Positions 35,491-46,593 of a DNA stretch of 64,000 bases are shown one piece after another. The stretch's first letter is position 1. Each line of letters opens with the position of its first letter. The translations under genes were made by a program, and so were the position numbers. A model generated the notes under the pieces. It was not told the origin of the DNA, searched no databases, and saw only the letters and a program-made list of their open reading frames with translations. Source of the DNA: Triticum aestivum (taxonomy: Eukaryota > Streptophyta > Magnoliopsida > Poales > Poaceae); assembly GCF_018294505.1 (NCBI RefSeq), contig NC_057800.1, positions 173,862,396-173,926,395 on the forward strand, in the 5' to 3' direction.

Positions 35491-37040
35491 TAGGTCTATT
35501 GCGTAGATTCTTTGCACGAGTAGAACACAAAGTAGTTGTGGGCGTCGATATTGTTCAATATGCTTGCCGTTACTAGTCTTATCTTGATTCGGCGGCATCG
35601 TGGGATGAAGCGGCCCGGACCAACCTTACACGTACGCTTACGTGAGACCGGTTCCACCACAAACATGCACTAGTTGCATAAGGTGGCTGGCGGGTGTCTG
35701 TCTCTCCCACTTTAGTCGGATCGGATTCGATGAAAAGGGTCCTTATGAAGGGTAAATAGCAATTGGCATATCACGTTGTGGTTCATGCGTAGGTAAGAAA
35801 CGTTCTTGCTAGAAACCCATAGCAGCCACGTAAAACATGCAAACAACAATTAGAGGACGTCTAACTTGTTTTTGCAGGGTATGCTATGTGATGTGATATG
35901 GCCAAAAAGGATGTGATGAATGATATATGTGATGTATGAGATTGATCATGTTCTTGTAATAGGAATCACGACTTGCATGTCGATGAGTATGACAACCGGC
36001 AGGAGCCATAGGAGTTGTCTTTATTTATTTGTGACCTGCGTGTCAACTTAAACGTCATGTAATTACTTTACTTTATTGCTAACCGTTAGCCATAGTAGTA
36101 GAAGTAATAGTTGGCGAGGCAACTTCATGAAGACACGATGATGGAGATCATGATGATGGAGATCATGGTGTCATGTCGGTGATGATGATGATCATGGAGC
36201 CCCGAAGATGGAGATCAAAAGGAGCAAAGTGATGATGGCCATATCATGTCACTATTTGATTGCATGTGATGTTTATCATGTTTATACATCTTATTTGCTT
36301 AGAACGACGGTAGTAAATAAGATGATCCCTGACAACAATTTCAAGAAGTGTTCTCCCCTAACTGTGCACCGTTGCGACAGTTCGCTGTTTCAAAACATCA
36401 CGTGATGATCGGGTGTTTTATTCAGACGTTCAAATACAACGGGTGTTGACGAGCCTAGCATGTACAGACATGGCCTCGGAACACATGCAAAACACTTAGG
36501 GTTAACTTGACGAGCCTAGCATGTACAGACATGGCCTCGGAACACGGAGACCGAAAGGTCGAACATGAGTCGTATAGAAGATACGATCAACATGAAGATG
36601 TTCACCGATGATGACTAGTCCGTCTCACGTGATGATCGGACACGGCCTAGTTTGACTCGGATCATGTAATCACTTAGATGACTAGAGGGATGTCTATCTG
36701 AGTGGGAGTTCATAAGATGAACTTAATTATCCTGAACATAGTCAAAAGACCTTTTGCAAATTATGTCGTAAGCTCGCGCTGTAGTTCTACTGTTTAGATA
36801 TGTTCCTAGAGAAAAAATTAGTTGAAAGTTGATAGTAGCAATTATGCGGACTAGGATTGTCCTCATTGCTTCATAGAAGGCTTATGTCCTTAATGCACCG
36901 CTCAGTGTGCTGAACCTCGAACGTTGTCTGTGGTTGTTGCGAACATCTGACATAGACGTTTTGATAACTACGTGATAGTTCAGTTAAACGGTTTAGAGTT
37001 GAGGCACCAAAGACGTTTTTGAAACATCGCGAAACATATG
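35491..37040 (+). other. Angela leader, non-coding
   Basis: About 1.5 kb between primer site and gag remnant. It includes GATGATGGAGATCAT repeats near 36137-36200 and a perfect 39-bp direct repeat at 36446-36484 and 36507-36545. No supported gene is present. Confidence 0.6.
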
Positions 37041-37980
37041 AGATGTTTTGAGGGCTGAAATTGGGATTTCAGGCTCGTGCCCATGTCAAGAGGTATAAGA
37101 CCTCCGATGACTTTCTTAACCTGCAAACTAAGGAGAAAAGCTCAATTGTTGAGCTTGTGCTCAGATTGTCTGAGTACAACAATCATTTGAATCGAGTGGG
37201 AGTTGATCTTCCAGATAAGACAGTGATGGTTCTCCAAAGTCATTGCCACCAAGCTGTTAGAGCTTCGTGATGAACTATAACATATCAGGGATAGATATGA
37301 TGATCCTTGAGGTATTCGCGATGTTTGACACCGCGAAAGTAGAAATCAAGAAGGAGCATCAATTGTTGATGGTTGGTGAAACCACTAGTTTCAAGAAGGG
37401 CAAGGGCAAGAAGGGATACTTCATGAAACGGCAAATCAGCTGCTGCTCTAGTGAAGAAACCCAAGGTAAAACCCAAACCCAAGACTAAGTGCTTCTGTAA
37501 TAAGGGGAACAACCACTAGAGCAGAATTACCCTAGATACTTGGTAGATAAGAAGGCTGGCAAGGTCGATAGAAGTATATTGGATATACATTGTGTTAATG
37601 TGTACTTTGCTAGTACTCCTAGTAGCACCAGGGTATTAGATAACGGTTCGGTTGCTAAGTGTTAGTAACTCGAAACAAAAGGCTATGGAATAAACGGAGA
37701 CTAGCTAAAGGTGAGCTGACGATATGTGTTGGAAGTTTTTCCAAAATTGATATGATCAAGCATCGCACGCTCCCTCTACCAAAGAGATTGGTGTTAAACC
37801 TAAATAATTGTTATTTGGTGTTTGCGTTGAGCATAGACATGATTGGATTACGTCTATCGCAATACGGTTATTCATTTAAGGAGAATAATGGTTACTCTGT
37901 TTACTTGAATAATACCTTCAATGGTCTTACACCTAAAATGAATGGTTTATTAAATCTCGATCGTAGTGATACACATGTTC
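37041..37980 (+). pseudogene. Angela gag and protease remnants
   Basis: Pieces in shifting frames: a gag-like stretch at 37061-37270 (LRLSEYNNHLNRVGVDLPDK), a basic stretch at 37267-37488 (KKGKGKKGYF) where the nucleocapsid is expected, and about 37540-37980 with many stops across the protease region. No intact zinc knuckle or protease active site was found. Confidence 0.6.
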
Positions 37981-38960
37981 ATGCCAAAAGATAGTAATGA
38001 TAGAACCACCTACTTGTGGCACTGCCACGTAAGTCATATCGGTATAAAACGCATGAAGAAGCTCCATATTGATGGATCTTTGGGCTCACTCGTTTTTGAA
38101 AAGTTTGAGACATGCGAACCATGTCTATTGGTGTATATGCATGAAGAAACTCCATGCAAATGGACCGTTTTGACTCACTTGATTTTGAATCACTTGGGAC
38201 ATGCAAATCATACCACATGGGCAAGATGACTGAAAAGCCTCGTTTTCAGTAAGATGGAACAAGATAGCAACTTGTTGGAAGCAACACAATTTGATGTGTG
38301 CAGTCCAATGAGTGCTGAGGCATGTAGTGAATATCGTTATGTTCTTACTTCACAGATGATTCGAGTAGATGTTGAGTATATTTACTTGATGAATCACGAG
38401 TCTGAATTATTGAAAGGTTCAAGTAATTTCAGAGTGAAGTTGAAAGATCGTTGTGACAAGAGGATAAAATGTCTATGATATGATCATAGAGATGAGTATC
38501 TGAGTTACGAGTTTTGGCACACAATTAAGACATTGTGGAAATTGTTTCACAATTAATACCGCCTGGAACACCATAGTGTGATGGTGTGTCCGAACATCAT
38601 AGTTGCACCCTATTGGATATAATGCATACCATGATGTCTCTTATCGAACTGCCACGATAGTTTATGGGTTAGGCATTAAAGACAACCACATTCACTTTAA
38701 ATAGGGCACCACGTAATTCCGATGAGATGACACCGTATGAATTATGGTTTAGAGAAACCTAAGTTGTCGTTTCTTAAAAGTTTGGGGCTGCGACGCTTAT
38801 ATGAAAAAGTTTCAGGTTGATAAGCTCGAACCCAAAGCGGATAAAGTACATCTTCATAGGACACCCAAAACAGTTGGGTATACCTCCTAATTCAGATCCG
38901 AAAGCAATATGAATTGTTTCTTGAATCGGGTCCTTTCTCGAGGAAAGGTTTCTCTCGAAA
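37966..38960 (+). pseudogene. Angela integrase remnant
   Basis: The GAG-pre-integrase motif is readable (LWHCHVSHIGIKRMKKLH, then FETCEPCLLVYM) at about 38010-38140. Integrase pieces follow (38280-38480 and 38700-38880), with several stops and frameshifts. The placement before reverse transcriptase is typical of copia. Confidence 0.7.
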
Positions 38961-39179
38961 GAATTGAGTGGGAGGATGGTGGAGACTTGATGAGGTTATT
39001 GAACCGTCTCTTCAACTAGTGTGTGACAGGGCACAGGGAGTTGTTCCTGTGGCACCTACACCAATTGAAGTGGAAGCTTATGATATTGATCATGAAACTT
39101 CGGATCGAGTCACTACCAAATCTCGTGGGATGACAAGGATGCGTACTACTTCAGAGTGGTACGTAATCCTGTCTTGGAA

Positions 39180-40560
39180 GTCATGTTGCTAGACAACAAT
39201 GAACCTACGAGCTATGGAGAAGCGATGGTGGGCCCGGATTCCGATAAATGGCTCGAGGCCATAAAACCCGAGAGAGGATCCATGTATGAAAACAAAGTGT
39301 AGACTTTGGAAGAACTACTTGATGGTCGTAAGGCTGTTAGGTACATATGGATTTTGAAAGGAAGACAGACAATGATGGTAAGTGTCACCATTGAGAAAGC
39401 TCGACTTGTCGTTAAGATGTTTTTCGACAAGTTCAAGGAGTTGACTACGATGAGACTTTCTCACTCGTAGCGATGCTAAGAGTCTGTTGGAATTATATTA
39501 GCAATTAATGCATTATTTATGAAATCTTGCAGATAGGATGTCAAAACATTGTTTCCTCGACGATTCTTGAGGAAAGGTTGTATGTGATACAACCGGAAGG
39601 TTTTGTCTATCCTGAAATATGCTAATAAGTATGCAAAGCTCCAGCAATCCTTCTGAGGACTGGAGTGAGCATCTCGGAGTTGGAATGTATGCTTTGATGA
39701 TGATCAAAGATTTTGGGTGTATACAAAGTTTATGAGAAACTTGTATTTCCAAAGAAGTGAGTGGGAGCACTATAGAATTTCTGATGAGTATATGTTGTTG
39801 ACATATTAATGATCAGAAATGACGTAGAATTTCTGGAAAGCATAAAGGGTTATTTGGAAAGTATTTTTCAATGGAAAAGCCTGGATTAAGCTGCTTGAGC
39901 ATTGAGCATCAAGATCTATAAGGATAGATTAAAATGCTTAATGGTACTTTCAAATGAGCACATACCTTGACATGATCTTGAAGGTGTTCAAGATGGATCA
40001 GTCAAAGAAGGAGTTCTTGCCTGAGTTGTAAGGTATGAAGTTAAGACTTAAAGCTCGACCATGGCAGAATAGAGAGAAAGGACTAAGGTCGTCCCCTATG
40101 CATAAGATGTAGGCTCTACAGTATGCTATGCTGTGTACCGCACCTGAAGTGTGCCTTGCCATGAGTCAGTCAAGGGGTACAAGAGTGATCCAAGAATGGA
40201 TCACAGGACAGCGGTCAAAGTTATCCTTAGTAACTGGTGGACTAAGGAATTTTCTCAATTATGGAGGTGGTATAAGAGTTCGTCGTAAAGGGTTACGTCG
40301 ATGCAAGCTTAACACCTATCCGGATAGCTCTGAGTAGAGATACCGGATACGTATAATGGAGCAACAATTTAGAATAGCTCCAAGTAGAACAGTTATTTGG
40401 AATAGCTCCAAATAGAGCGTGGTAGCTGCATCTAGGAGATGACATAGGGATTTGTAAAGCACACACGGATCTGAAAGATTCAGACCCGTTGACTATAACA
40501 TCTCTCACAAGCAACATGATCAAACCCAAAACTCTTTGGGTGTTAGTCACATGGGGATGT
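39180..40560 (+). pseudogene. Angela reverse transcriptase and RNase H remnants
   Basis: Fragments match copia pol: DNNEPRSYGEAMVG-like sequence (39195-39250), a DYDETFS-equivalent stretch near 39440, and further pieces to about 40520, where the equivalent of the pol C-terminus (KHDQ...NSMGV in related elements) is recognisable. Frames change repeatedly, and no intact YVDD was found. Confidence 0.65.
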
Positions 40561-40604
40561 GACCTTGAGTGTTAATCACATGTCGATGTGCACTAGATTA
40601 TTGA

Positions 40605-40624
40605 CTCTAGTGCAAGTGGGAGAC
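40605..40624 (+). other. Angela polypurine tract
   Basis: GTGCAAGTGGGAGAC directly precedes the 3' LTR. The complementary sequence follows the minus-strand copia LTR at 55816-55830. Confidence 0.8.
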
Positions 40625-42376
40625 TGTTGGAAATATGCCCTAGAGGCAATAATAAAAGTATTATTATTATATTTCCTTGTTCATGATAATTGTATTTTAT
40701 TCATGCTATAACTGTATTATCCGGAAATCGTAATACACGTGTGAATACATAGACCACAATCTGTCCCTAGTGAGCCTCTAGTTGACTAGCTCGTTGTGAT
40801 CAACAGATAGTCATGGTTTCCTGGCTATGGACATTGGATGTCGTTGATAACGGGATCACATCATTAGGAGAATGATGAGATGGACAAGACCCAATCCTAA
40901 GCATAGCACTAGATCGTGTAGTTCGTATGCTAAAGCTTTTCTAATGTCAAGTATCATTTCCTTAGACCATGAGATTGTGCAACTCCCGGATACCGTAGGA
41001 GTGCTTTGGGTGTGCCAAACGTCACAACATAACTGGGTGGCTATAAAGGTACACTACGGGTATCTCTGAAAGTGTCTGTTGGGTTGGCACGAATCGAGAT
41101 TGGGATTTTGTCACTCCGTGTAAACGGAGAGGTATCTCTGGGCCCACTCGGTAGGACATCATCATAATGTGCACAATGTGACCAAGGGGTTGATCACGGG
41201 ATGATGTGTTACGGAACGAGTAAAGAGACTTGCCGGTAACGATATTGAACAAGGTATCGGTATACCGACGATCGAATCTCGGGCAAGTACCATACCGCTA
41301 GACAAAGGGAATTGTATACGGGATTGATTGAGTCCTTGACATCGTGGTTCATCCGATGAGATCATCGTGGAACATGTGGGAGCCAACATGGGTATCCAGA
41401 TCCCGCTGTTGGTTATTGACCGGAGAACATCTCGGTCATGACTACATGTCTCCCGAACCCGTAGGGTCTACACACTTAAGGTTCGATGACGCTAGGGTTA
41501 TAAAGGAAGTTTGTATGTGGTTACCGAATGTTGTTCGGAGTCCCGGATGAGATCCCGGACGTCACGAGGAGTTCCGGAATGGTCCGGAGGTAAAGATTTA
41601 TATATAGGAAGTCCTGTTTCGGCCATCGGGACAAGTTTCGGGGTCATCGGTATTGTACCGGGACCACCGGAAGGGTCCCGGGGGCCCACTGGGTGGGGCC
41701 ACCTGCCCCGGGGGGCCACATGGGCTGTAGGGGGTGCGCCTTGGCCTACATGGGCCAAGGGCACCAGCCCCAAGAGGCCCATGCGCCTAGGGAACCCTAG
41801 AGGGAAGAGTCCTCAAGGGGGAAGGCACCTCCGAGGTGCCTTGGGGAGGATGGACTCCTCCCCCCCTCTTGGCCGCACCCCTTTCTTGGAGTAGGGGGCA
41901 AGGCTGCGCCTCCCCCCTCTCCCCTGCCCCTATATATAGTGGAGGGGAGGGAGGGCATCCAAACCTGAGCCCTTGGCGCCTCCCTCCCTCCCGTGACACC
42001 TCCTCCTCTCCCGTAGGTGCTTGGCGAAGCCCTGCAGGATTGCCACGCTCCTCCATCACCACCACGCCATTGTGCTGCTGCTGGATGGAGTCTTCCTCAA
42101 CCTCTCCCTCTCTCCTTGCTGGATCAAGGCGTGGGAGACATCGTCGAGCTGTACGTGTGTTGAACGCGGAGGTGCCGTCCGTTCGGCACTAGGATCATCG
42201 GTGATCTGAATCACGACGAGTACGACTCCATCAACCCCGTTCACTTGATTGCTTCCGCTTAGCGATCTACAAGGGTATGTAGATGCACTCTCCTTTCTAC
42301 TCGTTGCTGGTCTCTCCATAGATAGATCTTGGTGTTACGTAGGAAATTTTTTGAATTTCTGCTACGTTCCCCAACA
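40625..42376 (+). repeat. Angela 3' LTR
   Basis: A 1,752-bp partner of 33724-35476 with about 16 differences, mostly single substitutions plus one single-base indel. The TATA box is at 41930-41939. It is followed by the CCATA duplication. Confidence 0.95.
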
Positions 42377-42873
42377 CCATAATCTCTTCGTTTATTCTCC
42401 GCTATTAGTGACTTTGGAGTGACTCTTTGTTGCATGTTGAGGGATAGTTATATGATCCAATTATGTTATTATTGTTGAGAGAACTTCCACTAGTGAAAGT
42501 ATGAACCCCGGGCCTTGTTTCAATGCATTGCAATACCATTTACACTCATTTTTGTCACTTGCTACCTTGCTGTTTTTATATTTTCAGATTACAAAACCTA
42601 TATCTATCATCCATATTGCACTTGTATCACCATCTCTTCGCCGAACTAGTGCACCTATACAATTTACCATTGTATTGGGTGTGTTGGGGACACAAGAGAC
42701 TCTTTGTTATTTGGTTGCAGGGTTGTTTGAGAGAGACCATCTTCATCCTACGCCTCCCACGAATTGATAAATCTTAGGTCATCCACTTGAGGGAAATTTG
42801 CTATTGTCTTACAAACCTCTGCACTTGGAGGCCCAACAACGTCTACAAGAAGAAGGTTGTGTAGTAGACATCA
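42377..42873 (+). repeat. E1 3' LTR, second part (right end of E1)
   Basis: It resumes the LTR and ends GTAGTAGACATCA, the same end as at 20917 and 50202. Minus-strand gypsy LTR sequence follows at once, so this is the right border of E1 in its host element. Confidence 0.9.
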
Positions 42874-45075
42874 CGTATCACTTGCTCGTCGTAAGATTCC
42901 TGCAACATGAGACGTTGCAGCCATGTAGGTCAGTACATTGAATGTACTAGCAATTTCACACTGTAGAGAAATGCTGAATAATGGCTATCACTACATGCAT
43001 ATTTGGCTGGTGGAGGCTCTAAGTTTAATTTTGCATAAAGCTAACTTTTCCCTACAACAAAGGAATATATTATATTTAACTACCAAGTTCATGCCATTAT
43101 TGAGAAGGTTCCTCCAACTCAATCCCAAAATATTAATAACCCAACAAATTCATTAAGTATAGTGATGAGATCAAATCAATAATCCAAGTACCAGATGCTC
43201 AATATGTCCATAACCGGGGACACGGCTAATCATGATTAGTTTGTACACTCTGCACAGGTTTGCGCACTTTTCCCCACAAGACTCGATCTCCTTCGTTGTA
43301 TTTCTTGCACTGCATGGTGTTTGAGAAACAGATGACTGAGACACAGTCTTTCCGAAGAGGTACCCTTAACCGATAGATAGGCTGGTACACCTACAATCCC
43401 CTACATCTGCTAGCCCGTCATGGAAAGGATTCCCACAACTTACTCAACTATGCCAGAGCCCATAATGGCTTGTGGCTGCACACGAAAGTTTCTAGCATGA
43501 ATAATCTTATGATCCCTTCGAGCCTGGGTGGCATGCCATAGGGTGATCACACGGGTACTCCGGGATGTCCTAGGACAACACTGGATTACTCCAGGTGCCC
43601 GGACAACCACTGGGTGCTCCAGGGTGCCTCAACCAATCCACCCAGATGTGTATTAAAGTAGCCACCTTAAGTTAACCATTAATTAAAACTCACACATCTG
43701 TCATGGATCACTCAAACCAAACCACGTCTACGAGCATAGCATAGCAGTATAACCATGACATAGAAGTAACTCCCAGGGTTTGAAATTAAAGAGAATAGGT
43801 TCTACCTCATCAACTACTTCCCAATACCCACATGTTAATCAGATCTTACTCATGCACTGTTTGAGGATTGAATCTAATGCATAAAAACTAGGTAATAAAA
43901 GGGGTATGATCAAAGTGCTACTTGCCTTGCTGACGATATGGAAACCCTAGCGACTCGTGGTAGCACGCTTCGCACTCCGGAAACTCTATCGTCAACAAAC
44001 AATAGCATACATAAGCACTCAAGCATAAGATGCAAGGGTAAAACTCAAGGTAAAAGATCCAAATTGAAAGTTCCACTGAAGAGCTTCAATTTGCAAGAAG
44101 AATCAATCAAATCGGAGCTACAAAACTCAAAACTACGATCAAAAGAAGTTCAAATCCAAATCTGCTTGAAACCAAATTTTAAATTGTCAAAATCATGTTC
44201 AAGTTGATTATCCAGAAAGAGGGGAACAAGACGAAGATTTTGGCGTTGGTTTCACTGGATTTGGACAAACAAGCAAAAAGTAACAAGGGTTTGAAGATTA
44301 GGGACTAATCTATAAGAAAAATAATCACGGATAGGTCCCTGGTCGAAAAGAAAAATAAAAAGAAAAACCTAACGAACGAACGTTCGCTAACAGAAACTAA
44401 CGAACCAAAATCGTTCGCTACCGTGGATTAATGGACGAACGTCTGCTAATTAGAACCGATCGAAATAATCCGAGAGAAAACCCTAACCCTAAAATAAACG
44501 AAAGAAAACTAAGGAAACCGAAAAAATGATCGGTCTTTTACCGGTCAACGACGGTGATGGGGTCAATGGTGGCGATGGAATCCGGTGGCTCTGGCGGCCG
44601 GCGGGGCTCCGGCGGCGAGGCGATGCGGCGGCGGCGCGGTGGTCGTGCGGCGCGGCAGCGGCGGTTGATGAGAAAGGGGTTGCTCCGGTTTTAAAGAGGT
44701 CGGGGGGCTGCCTTGGAGGAGGGGCGGCGGTGACGGGAGTCCGGCTCAGACTCCCCGAGCGCCGGCAGCGCGCGGGGCTCCTCCCGCAAGGAGGAAGGCG
44801 GCGGGGCGAGGTGGGCCGGCCTGGCTCGACTGGGCCTTTGGCCTAGTCGGCCGACGAAACTTTTTTTTAATAAATTTCGCCAGAAAGAAAAATCCTAATA
44901 AAATATAAAAAATTTCTAAAAATACCAGAAACAATTTTCACAATCTAAATCTAATATTTAGAACAAGGTGAACATTTTTCTGGCCTAAAAATACAATTTT
45001 CAAAAATGTTTTTTTCTAACTCAAATAAAATAGCAAATAAAATATTAATTTGATTTTAAAATTTATTCTCCAAAA
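42874..45075 (-). repeat. LTR of minus-strand gypsy element M (truncated both ends)
   Basis: The reverse complement aligns with the G1 and Gy LTRs: it begins at the equivalent of 19257, covers the CACCTGGGTATTCCAG region (three-unit variant near 43560-43625) and the GC-rich leader (44530-44830), then AT-rich U3 to about 45075. E1 inserted into it, so its other part should lie left of the window. A 106-codon open frame at 44526-44846 is GC-rich leader, not a gene. Confidence 0.8.
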
Positions 45076-45079
45076 TTGA

Positions 45080-45565
45080 ATCTCTTAGAGGAATATCGAC
45101 CATCTCATCATGACACTTCTTCAACTGGGAAATGTGAAACACATCATGTACTCCTGACAATCCTTCGACTAACTCCAACTTATAGGCAACTTCTCCCATA
45201 CGCTCCCAAAACTCGGTACGGTCCTACAAATCTCGGGGCTAACTTTCCCTTAACTCCAAATCGTTTAACTCCTCGAAGTGGAGACACGCGAAGATACGTT
45301 CTGTCCCCAATCTCATAGACTACCTCCTTGCGTTTAGTATCGGCATAACTCTTCTGTCTGGACTGAGCTACCTTCAGTCTATCACAGATCAACTTAACCT
45401 TCTCTTCAGACTACTTAATCAAATCTGGTCCAAACAACTGACGGTCTCCAACTTCATCCCACATCAACGGTGTCCTGCACCTTCTTCCATATAAACCTTC
45501 GAAAGGGGCCATCTTCAAACTAGCCTGGTAACTGTTGTTGTATGAGAACTCTACATAAGGAAAAT
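45080..45565 (-). pseudogene. Integrase remnant of element M
   Basis: Read on the minus strand: core pieces FSYNNSYQASLKMAPFEGLY and WDEVGDRQLFGP, then [40 protein letters not shown] and [14 protein letters not shown] stop and a frameshift break the frame. The sequence then passes directly into mid-LTR, so the polypurine tract and LTR start are deleted. E3b is inserted at its upstream end. Confidence 0.8.
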
Positions 45566-46037
45566 TGTCGGTGTCAAAACCGGCGGATCTCGGGTAGGGG
45601 GCCCCGAACTGTGCGTCTAAGGCGGATGGTAACAGGAGGCAGGGGACACGATGTTTACCCAGGTTTGGGCCCTCTTGATGGAGGTAATACCCTACGTCCT
45701 GCTTGATTGTTCTTGATGATATCAGTAGTACAACAGTTGTTCTACCATGAGATGAGAGAGGCTAAACCCTAGAAGCTAGCCTATGGTATGATTGTATGTT
45801 GTCCTACGGACTAAAACCCTTCGATTTATATAGACACCGGAGAGGGCTAGGGTTACACAAGGTCGGTTACAAAGGAGGAGATATACATATCTGTATTGCC
45901 TAGCTTGCCTTCCACGCCAAGTAGAGTCCCATCCGGACACGAGACGAAGTCTTCAATCTTGTATCTTCATAGTCCAACAGTCCGGCCAAAGGATATAGTC
46001 CGGCTGTCCGGAGACCCCCTAATCCAGGACTCCCTCA
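45566..46037 (-). repeat. E3b 3' LTR
   Basis: The 472-bp reverse complement of the E3-type LTR (TGTCGGTGTC to GACTCCCTCA on the plus strand). The TATA box on the minus strand is at about 45824-45834. Confidence 0.9.
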
Positions 46038-46473
46038 GTAACCCCTGAACCAGGCTTCGATGACGATGAGTCCGGCGCGCAGTATTGTGTTCGGCATTGC
46101 AAGGCGGGTTCCTCCTCCGCATACACCATGGAAGAGTTTTGAATACAAGGATAGTGTCTGGCCCTGCAAAATAAATTCCACATACCACCGTAGAGAGAAT
46201 AATATTTCCACAAATCTAATCTACTGACATGTTTTAACAGCACGACATTACGCCATGGCCCAGTTATTATTCGAACCGCTTTTCTCAACCAGCTCTGCAC
46301 ATATCGCGAGGCGGTTTTTTTGACACGTATTGTCAAAGCAGAGATCGTGTTCCCCTTATCATGGGATTCTCATCAATACGGATGTGGGTAACCCAACCGC
46401 GCCATCAATTACGACGCCTGGGGAATAAGTGGTTTTACTAGGCAAGCGGGGAGACACATCGCCTCTTCCACCC

Positions 46474-46480
46474 TTATAAA
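46474..46480 (+). promoter_or_regulatory. Candidate TATA box of the E3b opposite-strand gene
   Basis: TTATAAA lies about 115 bp before the ATG at 46594. It corresponds to the TATTTAA before the E3 opposite-strand gene, with conserved flanks (CCCT...GGGAC-AGGATTTA). Confidence 0.55.
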
Positions 46481-46593
46481 GGGACAAGGATTTACTCTTT
46501 TCACCCACGCCTTCTTCCTCCTTGCTTACCCATTCCCGCACACTCGAGCTCTAGCGCCCAAGCTCACATTCCTCTTCTCAAACCACTCCAGGC

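Larger units (their letters stand above)
33724..42376 (+). mobile_element. Angela/BARE-type Ty1/copia element, full length, coding-defective
   Basis: Two LTRs (33724-35476 and 40625-42376) flank 5.1 kb. The duplication CCATA is perfect at 33719-33723 and 42377-42381, and E2 shows the empty site (CCTACCATAATCTC near 49702-49716). I count about 16 differences between the LTRs over 1,752 bp (0.9%), or roughly 0.35 million years at 1.3e-8. The interior follows the copia order gag, protease, integrase, reverse transcriptase, RNase H, but with many stops and frameshifts, far more than the LTR age allows. It therefore probably moved as a defective copy using enzymes from other elements. Confidence 0.95.
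19477..42873 (+). mobile_element. E1: Athila-like non-autonomous LTR element, multiply interrupted
   Basis: E1 consists of 19477-22833, 30505-33723 and 42377-42873. Gy and Angela fill the gaps, and G1 separates the missing left 264 bp of the 5' LTR. LTRs are about 1.7 kb and start TGATAC with CTCCAACGTATC. The primer site matches tRNA-Asp, as in Athila elements. The joined interior of about 3.9 kb has one ORF remnant and no gag-pol. The two LTRs differ at roughly 9% of sites over the 330 bp compared, older than every insertion inside E1. Its sibling E2 starts at 48519. Confidence 0.85.
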
